NCBI GenBank assembly: GCA_035578905.1
Contig: JAQJVL010000421.1
Coordinates: 727,001 to 791,000 of the forward strand
DNA from: Stictocephala bisonia
Lineage: Eukaryota > Arthropoda > Insecta > Hemiptera > Membracidae
Length of the DNA: 64,000 nucleotides
Direction of reading: 5' to 3'
Shown here: positions 49,401 to 61,891 of the stretch, piece by piece
Position numbering within the stretch: position 1 is the first letter of the stretch
Layout of the letters: each line of letters begins with the position of its first letter
Translations under genes and position numbers: made by a program
Notes under the pieces: model-generated
The model's input: only the letters and a program-made list of their open reading frames with translations
The model's database searches: none
What the model was told of the DNA's origin: nothing

Positions 49401-49965
49401 ACTTAATAAAATAACAGTTGATATACATACAAGATGATAAAAGGCAATATCTAGGTTGGTCATGGTTAGCTTAGCCGAGTATATGACGGTTGGCTACTTA
49501 AATCGTATATGAATGCCACTTAAGATAATAACGGTTGCTACCCAAATTGATTATAATATGTATTTAATTAGAAATTTTTTTTTATTTGGTTTTATTATTA
49601 TTGCGTTAGTAACTCTATCAGTCCCTAGAGGCATATAGGATCTGAAATCCCGCTAATTAGCCTAAGCTAAGGAAAGTGAAATATTTATAGCTTATAAGTG
49701 GAAGAGGGAAAAGAGTTGTTAAACGAATAAAAAATCTCACCACCACTGAATATACTTAGCATATATAACGAGGGACGAGAATAAAATTATTCCTTTCTTT
49801 GATTTATCGCACAGAAAGTTTCCATTTGTCATAAAATAAATTTGAATCCATTTGGAACTAGACTTTAATATGAGATGGCTGTCAATATATTTTGATTGTA
49901 AATTATAGGTTTTCACGTATTTTAACTGTTACAATATATTTTTACGATCCATATTTTAACCAATC
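49401..49965. other. AT-rich non-coding DNA, no gene seen
   Basis: Weak continuation of the minisatellite to about 49560, then unique AT-rich DNA. Confidence 0.5.
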
Positions 49966-50410
49966 GGCACTGGTGGCGCAGTGTACTTGGGGACAAAGTG
50001 TTTGGGAGATTGTAGGCGATAGGTTCCATGCTCGGTTTTCTTAATAAGTTACCGACTCGGCGTTTGCGCAATGGTTGTCATGAACGTAGATACTACTAGA
50101 GAAGTCTGGAGTGTCCATGTTAGATGGTAGTCAAGGTTCAGATGTTGTATAGGGAAGAGAACAGAGTGTCAGACTTGTCAGTTAGCTGAAAATCGGACCA
50201 ACACTACGTGGTTCGGATTCCACGTAAATCTGTAGGTCCCATAGGTGCCATGGCTGTTGGGCTATTAATAAATAGTCCTTTCTGAGCTAAGTCAAACTCA
50301 GATAGTAACAATGATTACACTCGTTCATGTACACTCATCACACTCATTCATTCTTCATATTCGCCCATATCTCTACGATCGGCGTCCTAGATATGAATAA
50401 TAATGAATAT
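49966..50410 (+). mobile_element. SINE family 1, near-full-length copy
   Basis: Begins with GGCACTGGTGGCGCAGTG, an A-box-like head, followed by TTGGGGACAAAGTG and TTGTAGGCGATAGGTTCC, a decayed B box at normal spacing. An inner CGTGGTTCGGATTCCACGT holds a second, better B-box match (GGTTCGGATTCC). It ends in TCGGCGTC and an AATAATAAT-like tail. About 445 bp long. Non-coding; it would depend on a LINE for movement. Confidence 0.82.
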
Positions 50411-50930
50411 AGAATACTTATTTATATAATTATAAATCCTACAGTATTTAATTGATTAAATTGATATATTATTGACGTGTAATTGTAGAGTTAAATAAAT
50501 TCTTTAATTAAATTCTTACTGAATATTTGTTAATATGGTAACATCTTGCAGCATGAAGTGATATATACTACACACACATATATTGTACCTATGAGAGTTT
50601 CCTTTGTTTTTTTACGTATATAAAGTATTGTTAATATATTGTTAAAAATAATTGACTATCAATCCAAACACCTATTTATCTATAAATACCATAAGGTTTT
50701 GAAGCTTATATACTTTGGAGTATCATCTCTATGTAGGTAATAAAAAGAAAAATAAGCAAAAAATCGTAATCTTAAATTTAAATGATTAGAAGTATTTTTT
50801 AATTTTTAAAATATATTTATTTTTATATGTAATATTACTTGATTTAGTATAATTTTAAAGTATCAAATAATTCTTACCACTTGGGTTAGTACCATATATG
50901 TGGGAACTCGATATGAAATGTACATAAATT
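50411..50930. other. AT-rich non-coding DNA, no gene seen
   Basis: Only A/T-rich sequence without frames or repeats that I recognise. Confidence 0.5.
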
Positions 50931-51178
50931 GCCGGTGGCCTTGACCGGAGGGTTTCGAGGTTATCGCAAGATAACGGAGTCAAGCACCATCGACCGTGGC
51001 TGTCCGTCCCATGGATGGGTGACTTTCAACGATCCCGTCCTTGCACGCAGCCCGCCTGCCCGATCACTGGTGGTGGTACGGAAGTTACCTTTAAAGCCAT
51101 TGGTCTGCAGGTTAAGTGTTAGAGAGGGCTTCTTAGCACTAACTGGTAAAATAAGACGATCTTTAACTTTTTTTTTAA
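50931..51178 (+). mobile_element. 5S rRNA-derived SINE (SINE3 class), copy 1
   Basis: 50976-51025 matches the internal promoter half of 5S rRNA: GAGTCAAGCACCATCGACCG, a GTGGCTGT spacer, and CATGGATGGGTGACT, which corresponds to the TGGATGGGTGACC of the 5S C box. Downstream, CTTGCACGCAGCCCGCCTGC and GCAGGTTAAGTGTTAGAGAG are shared with 61652-61891. Open frames across it on both strands are incidental. It is diverged from copy 2 (about 80% by eye) and has a weaker promoter match. Confidence 0.85.
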
Positions 51179-52990
51179 ATTCCATTTTTGAAGTCACATG
51201 AAAATTAAATTAGTGTGCAATACTAAAATATTAGATACTTTTTTTTAAGATACTTACTAATTGCAAAAAAGATGATGTATTAAGATTTAGTGAAATTTTC
51301 TTTTAACTGTCAAATATTCATTTCTAGTTGAGATTGGAAAACCATGAATACTCACTAAAGCCTGGTAATTTGGACATTTTTTGTCATGTTCACATAATAT
51401 ATTGAACCTGCGTTTGGGTGGGTTAACTGTAGGGTTTAAACATGATGAGATACAAATGTTCAACCCCAAAATTAGCATACCCATTAGCCACAACATGTCC
51501 CTACCTTGTCAGACAGGTCAGCAGGGCCATTTTTCACAATATTATGGTAGTTTTATAAAAATATACTTGAGTACCGGTATTTCATAAAATTTAATAAAAA
51601 TTGTGCCATTCAAATTTAAACTGGTGGTTATAAAATACAACATGTTAATTTTCTAATGCACTGACACAAGTATTTGCTTACTTGTAAGTGTAGTTTATGA
51701 TTAAAAATAATTAGTATGAAACGTGTGTATATTAAAAAAAACTTACTTATTATAATACCAAATGTGATTTTAGTAGTAGGCCTAGTGTTACAGTTTTATT
51801 AAGAAAATATAATTTTATATTCTTAGGCCTATGTACAATAACCGTTATAAGTTGTGTATTTTCTTAATTTTGAAACTATTGATGATCATTTTAGGTATCT
51901 GAACTCCCATTTGCAGAACAAACCAGCATTGGCAATTGCGAACTTGTCAGTCCAGCAGTTTAGAGCTAGATGGGTATCTAAATGAAACGTATGGTATTTG
52001 AAATGTTTTATTTTTGTTTAGAAGGTGATCTAAATTAAAATCTGAGAAAAGTACCCTCTGAAGATAATGTTAATATATTTGTACCCTAATGAAATCATGG
52101 TGAAAATGTAGAAGTGCAAAAAATTATTTCAAGAGGCATTATTCTTGGGTTTAATGAAGCACAAGAAGTATATTCCAATGTTATCAAAATGAGACCACTA
52201 CACTCAGAAGTCTAGCTCACTGATAACTGATTTTTTCGATGGAATTCAATGAAATACAGAAAACATATAAATCATTTGTAAGAAATTTAAACCTATAATC
52301 TGTTTGGGTATACACTATAAAAAATAAAAAAATAAAAAAACCAATAAGAAAGGTTAATAATAGAACCAAAATAGGGCAGTAACTTACTGGGTCCAATCCG
52401 TAGTGCTACAAACTGTGTGGTGTAGAATAATACGTATATTATTCAAAATTTAGTTAGATTTGTCTGACGTGTCAAGGTTTTTAAACTACACGACTTTTCG
52501 AAATATTATAAACTCTTGGCTCTTAAATAGCTTAAATTTATTTATTCCATTTTTGTGACCAGACTTCTAATTTTTGGTGCCTGGATTTTAGTATTACAAT
52601 ATAATTAAAAATGTATGTTTATAAAACTATACAAGTACCCTTTATGATGAGCATATTTTTATTACCTATATACAAATTTAATATATAGAGAGGATATAGC
52701 AGTCTGGCTTGTTGACACACTCGACGAATGCTCTGGAGTTTTTAACGAATTCATTGGTTTTATAGTGAACTAAGGGGTTATGAGTATTGTACTCATTGTA
52801 CTTATGAGTACAAAATTATATTCTACTTTTAGTCGAACAACCTGGACTCCTAACAGTGTTTTACATGTGTAAAAAGAACTACTACAAGCTGACTAGTTTG
52901 CAGGTTAGAATTGACAAACTTCACAAACCCCTCTTGGCTTTAAGTATGGAGCTCCACGGCACTTGTATAACTGATCGACATTGATAAGAA
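51179..52990. other. Mostly AT-rich; a possible old coding fossil
   Basis: 51888-51984 and about 52110-52217 read, in plausible frames, YLNSHLQNKPALAIANLSVQ and GENVEVQKIISRGIILGFNE, which look more protein-like than background and may be debris of an unrecognised transposon. Stops and gaps separate them. 51287-51587 has overlapping open stretches on both strands without known motifs. No gene is called. Confidence 0.4.
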
Positions 52991-53095
52991 GTAGACGACG
53001 TGGCTCAATCAGTAGCACAGAAGAATATAAACAGTTTGATTCTCCCTCTGAGCAAGAACCTTTTGGTCTCTCATTTAACCTGAGACACACTAATA
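52991..53095 (+). mobile_element. tRNA-like SINE fragment (family 3)
   Basis: ACGTGGCTCAATCAGTAG (A-box-like, 52998-53015) and AGTTTGATTCT (B-box-like, 53033-53043) stand about 32 bases apart. The pair resembles a tRNA head (GTGGCTCAATGGTAG and GGTTCGATTCC). The tail has no clear repeat. A minus-strand open stretch over it is incidental. Confidence 0.5.
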
Positions 53096-53484
53096 TTTTA
53101 AACCACCACTGCTATTTAGCATATTTTTTAGTTACATAGCACTTATTTATTATTAAATATTTTACCTGCTCATTTCACTTTCATATGTTCTATTAAGGAA
53201 GACTCAATTATTTGGACAATATAATGTAATACTTATTAGTAATAGCTATCTTAACTGGATAGTGACAGCCATTTAAATTTCCAAGCATATGTAAATATTG
53301 TTCATGTAAAATTAATGAATGGAAATAAACAAATTATTAATTATATTAAATTAAATTATCTTTTTTGTTGTGTAAAATGTCGTCATGTAATTTATATTAG
53401 AATATCTAAAAAGTGGAAAGGACATGATACTATATAACAATTACAAATATTGGGATAGCTATCATTTAAAATGTAGTGATACTG
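53096..53484. other. AT-rich non-coding DNA, no gene seen
   Basis: No frame, repeat or promoter recognised. Confidence 0.5.
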
Positions 53485-55460
53485 TCTGGCATTGTCTGGG
53501 TAAAAAAAGCTGCAAGGCGTATATAAAAAATTGAATTGCCCAGTTAAAAAAACACATCAAAGACCACAAGAGCCATAGTAAACAATATAGAATTACGTAC
53601 TGAAAAAATAGAATTGCAAATCAACAATAAGCGAATCACGACTCTTTCAGAGTAGCTGACGAGTACAACAAGTTTTCTCTTCGTCGGAGCTGATCAAGGA
53701 CTTTGTCGACCTCTACGTCAACCATTTCATTCACTGATACCGATTCCAGTAGCCTCTATGGCTTTGGTTCCAGTCAGAGGACGAGATTGCTAGAATGAAA
53801 GGAGATCTTCCGTCTATGAAATCAAACGACTAATATTTATATTAGTCTCGACGTCACTTGTTAAACAATGTTCTAGGCATCTGTTGAGGCCACTTAAACA
53901 CTTGATCAATCCCTCCTTTCTCTCAGGAAAGTTCCTCTACGCTCTCAAAACAGGTAAGGTCAAACCTATCTTCAAAAAGGGCGATCCCCTATCCCCTCAT
54001 AATTACCACCCGATTTTAATATTGCCTACATTTAGCAAGATTTTTGAAAAAGTTTATTTTATTCGTATTGTGAATTTTCTGCATAGGCACAGCCTACTAT
54101 CAACATACCAATTCGGGTTTCGAAGTGGTAAATCGACAACAGATGCCGTTGTTCGTCTTATTGAAGTGATAGTAGAGGGCTTTGAAGGTCGAAGGACTAC
54201 ACTAAGTGTGTTTCTCGACTTATCAAAGGCCTTCGACTGTGTTGATCACTCCACTTTGATTCATAACCTAGAGTACCACGGGACAGACTCTCAGGTGGCT
54301 CGAATCATATATTACTAATCGAACTCAAACTGTAAGTGTATCAGACGTTCAATCGGGAAGTGAGAAATTCACTTACGGGGTTCCTCAGTGCTCTATACTC
54401 GGTCCTCTTCTCTTCCTGACCTACGTTAACAACGTTGGCTCATCTGTGAAACATGGGCAAATCGTCCAATACGCAGATGACACGACTCTCTTTTTAGCGA
54501 AAAATAAACACAGAACTGGAAAACATTGCATTCACCGAGCTCAATAGCTCAATTCAACATTTCAATGAGCTCAATTTCAACCTGAACCCAAATAAATCGT
54601 CATTCATTTAATTCGGCTTGTGACAGAAGAACTCAGACTGTAGTCCAACAATAATGTTGTATGGTACTGAGTTCGAAGAGTTCTTGGCCTCGGGACCATA
54701 AATCTTCGGAAATCACCTAGATCAAGGGATGAGTTGGGATTATCACATAGACTATGGCTGCTAAAAGTATTCCTCAGGCATTCACTTTCTAAGACAGCTA
54801 TCCAAATACCGTCCAACTCAGATACTGATGACGGCGTATTATAGTTAATTTATCCACACCTATCCTACGGATTAGTAATAGGGAGAGGTTGTGCAAATAT
54901 ACATTTAAAAAAAAATTTCATTCTCAAAAAAATCCTGCGACCATCATTTAAAAACTCTTGTCATTACCTTACCTCTATATTTTAGAAACATATACTTTTT
55001 AAGATCTAGACACGATCTCATAGGAGGTAGTAACATACACTCGTATGAAACTAGAGGCAGTGAGAACTACCAAACTGAGAGACACAGGATGATAATCCAT
55101 GAACGTTTGCTCTTGCAGGCAGGAGTTCATCTATACGATAGATTACCAAATTTTATTACAAGTACTCCAATTCCTAAGGCATTTAAAATTCCTCTAAAAA
55201 CAGCATTAATTGCACACGCATTTTATAGTATTTACGAGTTTATGGCACACAATTGGGACACTAACTGATGTACTGACAGACGATGAGGCCAAAATGGAAT
55301 AGATTTGAATGAATGAGATTGGAATGAATGTAAATTGTCTGCATGTTTGGAAGGGAACCAGTTGTTTTAGAGTGAATGGAACATTTTAGATATATTTAGC
55401 TTCATAAGGATGATTGCATGCAATGTAATACTGTTCCGCCATAAAATATTTATCTATTTA
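53485..55460 (+). pseudogene. Jockey/CR1-like LINE reverse transcriptase, frameshifted, 5'-truncated
   Basis: The endonuclease half is missing. Remains run in the order of a non-LTR polymerase: a QLKKHIKDHK-like start (about 53540), VADEYNKF (about 53655), [19 protein letters not shown] (about 53850-53910), then a clean stretch 53884-54318 with [37 protein letters not shown] and [13 protein letters not shown] (palm motif A with catalytic Asp). After a frame change, GVPQCSILGPLLF (motif B, Cys for the usual Gly) and YADDTTLFL (motif C, catalytic DD) follow at about 54375-54500. The C-terminal tail (SNIHSYETRGSENYQTERHR; AFYSIYEFMAHNWDT) ends near 55265. The 3' UTR reaches about 55460. There are several stops and at least four frameshifts. 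Same family as 13585-14110. Confidence 0.9.
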
Positions 55461-57776
55461 TATAAGCTTCAATATAAATTTGAACGTTGTTTTTCATCCC
55501 GTGTATTTTAAAGTGAACGTGCATCTTATATGGCAATTCCAAACAAGATCGTGATTAAAATTTACGTCGTAGTAATATCCATTTTGAAATATATAAATAT
55601 TACTTTTGAAGTTTTTGAAAATATAAAGGGACCATTTTGTCTTCATATAGTCAGAGAGTATTATTTTGTATCGTAATTTAGCTAACTAACTTAACCACTG
55701 AGAACTGTTTGTATCAACAAAATGGCACAGCCACCATAACATTTACACGTAATAGAATAGTTTCGTTATAATCTACACCATTCCTTTAACCTGCATTTCG
55801 TGTATTGCCTTACATACCATTACTGTGTTACTGACCCCCTTCGAAAGGCCTGTTCCCCATTCATAGGTAGTATTGAAACAGTCTCAATGCATTGACTAAT
55901 CCTAAAATAGCTTTTGTTGACCTCGTATTTAATTAGTTTCAAATTAAAATTAATTTATTAACTATATTTTATGCTTAAATATATCTTAACTCTACTATTT
56001 GTACAACCTTTCTTAAAGGGACAGAATTTTTATGTTTTTATTCCAATTATTGCTATTAATATTATATTTACTTGATAATTTGTGCACAGAGATTACCGAT
56101 TCGAATATTTAACATTTTAACTTTAATATATCATTGAACTATATTTTAGTCATTAATTTATATTGATGTGAAGGTATAATCATTATTACGGTAATATTGA
56201 AGGGTGTTTGTTTTTTATTTTTAACGAAATAATTCTCCCGTTCTCATAAGGAAGCAGGTTTGTTCTTTGTAGCAAGTAAAGTAAGACTGTTAGTAATTTG
56301 AACCTAATACCAAACACCCCAATTTATAGTAACTTAAAACCAGAAACTGCATAATCGTCAATACTTAAATCCCAATAATGAAATTATAAATATATCCATA
56401 ATCATTAGAGCTTTATTTTTTATGACATTTTCCCATTTTAAATTAATATGGCCATCTTGAATTGGCTTAACTTAGAATCATAAACTTTTGTGTAACATAT
56501 ATGGTAATATAATGTAATAAATTAGTACAAAAAAATTTTAAATTCTGGCTTAATACGACATATTATAATAATTAAATAAGTTAATTGGAATTAAAAAATA
56601 ACTTGATGAATAATACTGATTTAAACCCTTGTAGTTTTAAATTAAAACATCATAATCATTTAGATGGTATTTTTTTTAGGCTGTCTCTTTTAAGCTGATA
56701 TTTACAAAATTTTCCTGCTGTTATAATATTTATGACATTGTCCAAAAAATTTAATTAGACATTTTAATATCAGTTCGTTGCAGAAAGCAGATAATGATAG
56801 AACCATACATAAAAAATGTCCAATAATTTTACTAATTTTTAGTTGAAATAATATTAGAAATGAATAAAAAGGGTTAATTACAATCTGCTTATTTGAATTA
56901 ATAAATGGATTATAAATTTAGTAAAACAGGAGTACTACGTATTAAATACTAATCATCTTAATATATAATGAATATTTGTATTTGTATTATAATGTACCTA
57001 TAGTGAAATACATTTTCTTACCTACATCTTATTACGTTGTGTTTGTCCTTATATCATTGGTTACACAAATATTAAAGAAAACAGTTTGTTTGTGGATATA
57101 CTGTTGAAATGTTTTCTTATATTTTAATATACCTAAAGTCTGTTATTAATAGTGTAAACTAACCTTTAATTTAATTTAAACAATGTTATGTAATACTTTA
57201 TTATTGAATCGTCAAACATTGAATTGTTCCGTTGATGTATAAAAAAACACTGAAAATTTCAAAAACGCATCTTATATAACTCATATTAGCGTTGGTTTGC
57301 ACATAAATATTATATAAATTAACCACTGCATCAATATAATTATTCTTATACTTCATATATGAAGAAGCTTCACGCACGTTTTTAAAAGTGTATTTGCATA
57401 TTATGTGTAGACAGCATAAGTTTAAATATTAAATAAAAATCCATATCAAGGAATAGTTTTCTTTAATATTATTGCTCAATTATTTCAGCAATCTATAACA
57501 TACAACTTTCAATATAGTATAACTTAAAATGCAACCTATAAAAACGTATTTAATCTGCGTCATACGTCACACATGACAGTCCGTCAGTCATGTCTCTCCC
57601 AACAATACGTGCATCTAGGATTTGAAATTTAAGACATGTGACAGCTAAAATAAAATTTATTGATTCTTAGGTGAACTACGTAATGCAATACGTAATTCTC
57701 TATTATAAAATGAAATAATTTACAGTTAATAAATGAGTAAATTTTGAAAAACATAATCGTTAACTACTATTATAAA

Positions 57777-57778
<2 letters not shown>
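55461..57778. other. AT-rich non-coding DNA, no gene seen
   Basis: At 57573-57594 CATGACAGTCCGTCAGTCATG is an imperfect palindrome in a CGTCA-rich patch. Nothing else recognised. Confidence 0.5.

Positions 57779-57831
<53 letters not shown>
57779..57831. repeat. (AT)n microsatellite, ~53 bp
   Basis: Uninterrupted AT dinucleotide run, able to form a cruciform. Confidence 0.98.
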
Positions 57832-57834
<3 letters not shown>

Positions 57835-59323
57835 TTTGTTAGTTTTTTAAGGGTTTTATTAATTCATGTATGTTTTGATAAAACTAGTATAGAAAACATT
57901 CTTTTCTATCTGTGTGTTATTTATTTATGTTTATTTTTTGGCGGATTCATTAGTTTCATTTGTAAATATGTACATATTTATATTTATTGGTCTTATATAA
58001 GTGAACGTGTTTATCCAAAACGATCACTATTGGAATAGTAGATTTTTTTCTCATATTGTAATAGATTTATACTATTGGAATTTGAGTTGTGAATTATTGT
58101 AATTCTGTAGTATAACTGTAGCAGTGAATTTATTTTAAATAAAAAATATGATTTAAACTCTTATAATAATCATACAATTAAAATATACTCTGTAATGAAG
58201 TTTTGGTTTTGTCTTAGAAATTTCACAATTTTTTTAATTTAAAATTCTGATAATTAGGTGAGCTTAGAGAATTTAATGGAAGCTTTAATGATTTGTTAAA
58301 ATCCAGTTTAAAAAAAAATTAGATACACATATTGAGCATACAAACTTGCAGTATATGGACTATTTAATTTTGAACGAAGGATATCTTACAAAAGAAAGGA
58401 GTCATGTAGAAATAAAGCACTACTTAAATTATTTATATTTTTATATATTCCATGTTCATTTAGATTAATTTAATTCCAAAGAATATATTTTACAATGTTT
58501 CCATACTTAAATTAAACTGTGACAAATGTTTACATTTTAAAACGCTTTAATAGTCGTTCATATACTCGGAGTCACACGTAAAATCATCAGGTTGATGTAA
58601 CACTTCTATAAAAGTTTATGACATGTATACCCAGCATGTTGTGAAGGAGCAGCTAAGTTTTACTTTGTTTGTTACATTGTGAATAGCTTGTCACAGGTGA
58701 ATTGTACCAGTGAACTTGTCACTTCTCAAATACAGACATGACACGTATTGTGCAATTGTCACAGTCTATTGTAACAATTTTGAACGTATTATGTTTTAAT
58801 GTGTTATTACATTTTAGAAATTGAAACTAATTTTTATGTGACTATATAAGACTACCTCCTTGAACCAGTCTTAAATCCAGTAAATACTTTCAAGTTATAA
58901 ATATATTCTCGAAAGGATATATACTCTTAGCTTGCATTATTGATTGAAATTATAACTAATGAACAATTGTAAATAAATGTGTGTTTACGAACTTTTTAAT
59001 TATGATTTAATGATTACGTACATTTTATAGAGTAATTATGATAACAATTCTATATCGGTAGTTTAATTTAATACATCTTTCAACGATTATTACTTCATTT
59101 CTTTGATCATATGACACCTTTTAGAGACACAGAGCCTAGACTGTGAAATTTGGTTATTTATCAGTGATCAGTGAACTAAATCTTTATTTTCTTATGGACT
59201 CTTAGTGAAAATGATTATATTGCTGCTCTAAATAACTTAAGACTACAGATACGAGTACACAAATACGAGATACAAGTACGATGCCCCTCAGCGGCGAGTG
59301 TCAACGGCGGCAGCGGCACTGCT
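57832..59323. other. AT-rich DNA, possible upstream region of the exon candidate that follows
   Basis: TATA-like strings occur at 58606 (TATAAAA) and 58843 (TATATAAG), but neither has a convincing initiator at the right distance. 59222-59280 has a run of TACGAGTACA / TACGAGATACA-like repeats just before the GC-rich patch. A small upstream frame starts at ATG 59281 and stops after 33 codons at 59380-59382, overlapping the exon candidate out of frame. Confidence 0.4.
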
Positions 59324-59398
59324 ATGAGCAGCGTGGGGGCGGCACAGCACTATACCCGCTACTGTTTAATCGCTCTTTATGAAGCCATAATGTCAACG
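59324..59398 (+). CDS. Candidate first coding exon, 25 codons, unidentified gene
   Basis: ATG at 59324 opens 25 codons (MSSVGAAQHYTRYCLIALYE, then AIMST) that end in phase 0 at ACG/GTAAGC (donor at 59399). The frame has no upstream ATG before its preceding stop (near 59180), so this is its natural start; G at -3 is favourable. The patch 59280-59345 is markedly GC- and CpG-rich (AGCGGCGAGTG, ACGGCGGCAGCGGCACTGC) in very AT-rich DNA, as expected for a 5' exon or promoter-proximal region. A competing ATG at 59281 in another frame would give a 33-residue upstream peptide overlapping the start. The protein family is not recognised. The downstream exon lies beyond the window or was missed. A non-coding 5' exon is an alternative. 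Confidence 0.4.
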
Positions 59399-61651
59399 GT
59401 AAGCAATTTTAGATACATCATTTTAAAGTTAATTAAATTATCTATAAGTTTTGTTGTAGACGTTTCTTTCCACAATGTAAGGATAAAATGATATAATTGG
59501 GTAAAATAAGTTTTTGTAATTAGCAGAGGCATTTTTTTGCATGTATATCAGTATTACGGTTAAACTAAGCTATACAGATAAAAATGTTAAATACATAATT
59601 TGTTTGCCATATTGTTAGGTGTAATATAAACAAAGAATCACGTCTGTAACTTTATTAGTTTTCGAGCTATGAGTATGTAACCAAAGTACTGCTCTTGCGA
59701 TGTTTGGGAGGGGGTGGGGGGGGGAAAGCAAGAGAGGTGGGGATCGGGACTTTGTCATTTTTTGTTGTTTACCTTGTATACTGACACCCTGCAAAAATTC
59801 AGCTTTCCCCTAATTAGTTGCGACACAAAACCTTCATTGACTGGGCTATTTATAAGTAGGTGCTAGAAGCACAATGTGTCGGTAATTATTATATGATAAA
59901 TATCTTCTTTAACTTTAATCCTAAAATTATTAAAGTAAACGACATTTGAATAGCTTTGATACTATATTTCTATTTACATAATGAAAAAGCAGTATGAAAT
60001 ATATATTTTATTATTTAATAAATGTGAGGTCCGACTAATAGTCATAAATTTTGATTATTGTATTTAACTGTTGTGTCTTATATATTTATAGTTAAGTAAA
60101 AGTTGATTTACACAAAGTTATATCCAAGTTTGTACTGAAAAAAACAACATACTTAGTATTAGAATCATAGCTATTACTATGTTAATATAATGTTATTGCT
60201 AAAATACTTTGAAGTTGTAGTTATCTTAAACAGTTGTAATGTACAAACATTTCTGATATTTAATAATATTTTTTAATATTTCTTAACTCTATAACCAACC
60301 ACAGACTGTGGTAGGAAAGAAATGAGGAATATAAATTATTCCCTTTCTTAGCCCTGAGTAGCTATAAATATTCCTGAAGGTTTATCCAGCTAATTGGAAG
60401 GACGCGATGACTTTGAGGACAGTTATATTAAAAAATAGAAGATTTTGAAAATAACTCTATAAACTTTATAGAATACTGAATTAATTATGTAAATACTTTT
60501 TAAACCTTGATTGTGACTAAATCGCAGTATTTTATTACTTGTATGTAACAATAATGTTATTATATACGTATTTTAGTTTTATTTGTCTTATAAATGTTGT
60601 AAGAATTTTTAATTGCTTTGTTAGTACACTAATTAATCCTAATTATACAACAGCACAAATAGTTTTACAAAAAATCTCATCATAATTATGAGAAACTATA
60701 TCCATTAATTAAAAAATTAAATTTTAAAATGTAACGAGTAAATAATAAGTCCTAGTCACTACAAAAATAACATCACTATTAGCACACATAAACCTTGTAG
60801 TCATACTAAATCACTGTAATCGCAAATGACTATACGTGGAATTTTATTGGGAAATATTTGATTGTTTAGTACATATAATATACCAGTATGTAAACCAATT
60901 CCTGATTATAATATTACTTTTTTTAATATGAGAGTTAATAATGTCATTATATATAATTTGTTGAAATAGTGTTAAGGTCATATCTGGAAATCAAGACATC
61001 AGTTGGAGAGTATATATTTATGCACTTAAATGTACTTCACTGAATAATGTTTAGGAACATGCACATATTTAAATACATGTTTTGAGTAAATATTGGAACA
61101 TTAATAGAACGCAATCCTACTTCACTGTCTTAAGCTTTAGGTGTAAATTACAATGGAACTATAATATCAACTAATGTTCATGTGAAGACAAACTAAACAT
61201 TTGGCCTACCACATTTCTGTAACAATACATATCCACTTTTAATTGTAAAATTGAAATAAAAAGTCTTTCTATCGATAAATCATTGTTTTATTTAAAAAAA
61301 TTAATATACATATAATAATCACCACAACAACTATGGGAAGAAACTAATATGTAACGCAAGAGAAAAAAATCCAAAAACAAAAAACACAGAACCCTTATTT
61401 AAATATTACTTTAACAAGTGAATTGTTCGTTTTGTTTCCCATTGAATAATATTTAGGATCATATATGTCTTTTTCGCCCTTTCATTATTCCATCCTATTT
61501 CCTTTGTATTAATCGTCAATAAACTTTTTTTATAACAAACTTATAACTAAATGATCTATCTTGGTATACATGTTATTTATAATATAGAGTTTCATTAGAT
61601 GACAATAATTTTCAAACAATTTGAATTTACAAAAGGGGCACCCCTTACACA
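59399..61651. other. AT-rich DNA (possible intron) with a G-rich tract and module M3 copy 4
   Basis: 59707-59750 has four or more G runs (GGGAGGGGGTGGGGGGGGG, GGTGGGG, GGG), a G-quadruplex candidate on the plus strand about 310 bases after the exon donor. 60297-60420 is repeat module M3 (CTTAGCCCTGAGTAGCTATA, TTTATCCAGCTAATTGG). No gene seen. Confidence 0.5.
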
Positions 61652-61891
61652 GACAGTCACCTTAACTCGAGGGTTCCGATGTTATCGCAAAATAATGGAG
61701 TCAAGCGATATCGAGCGTGGCTGTACCTTGGATGGGTGACCGCCTGAGCGGCGCCGTCCTTGCACGCAGCCCGCCTACCCGCCCTCAGGTGGGGGTTCAG
61801 AAGTCACGTTAAGCCGTTGGTTTCCAGGTTAAGTGTGAGAGAGGGCTTGTTAGCCCTAACTTCACCTGGTTAAATAACACGATATTTTTAT
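61652..61891 (+). mobile_element. 5S rRNA-derived SINE (SINE3 class), copy 2
   Basis: 61697-61745 contains GAGTCAAGCGATATCGAGCG, a TGGCTGTACC-type spacer and TTGGATGGGTGACCGCC, which is almost exactly the 3' part of the 5S rRNA promoter (intermediate element and C box). The part upstream (GGGTTCCGATGTTATCGC) is a looser match to 5S around its A box. The body (CTTGCACGCAGCCCGCCTAC) and tail (CAGGTTAAGTGTGAGAGAGG, ending near ATAACACGAT) match 50931-51178. About 240 bp. Non-coding, transcribed by polymerase III if active. Confidence 0.9.

Noticed and set aside
50929..51201. Overlapping 78- and 90-codon open frames on both strands
   Set aside because: They coincide with the 5S-derived SINE, which is non-coding; the homologous copy at 61652 does not keep the frames.
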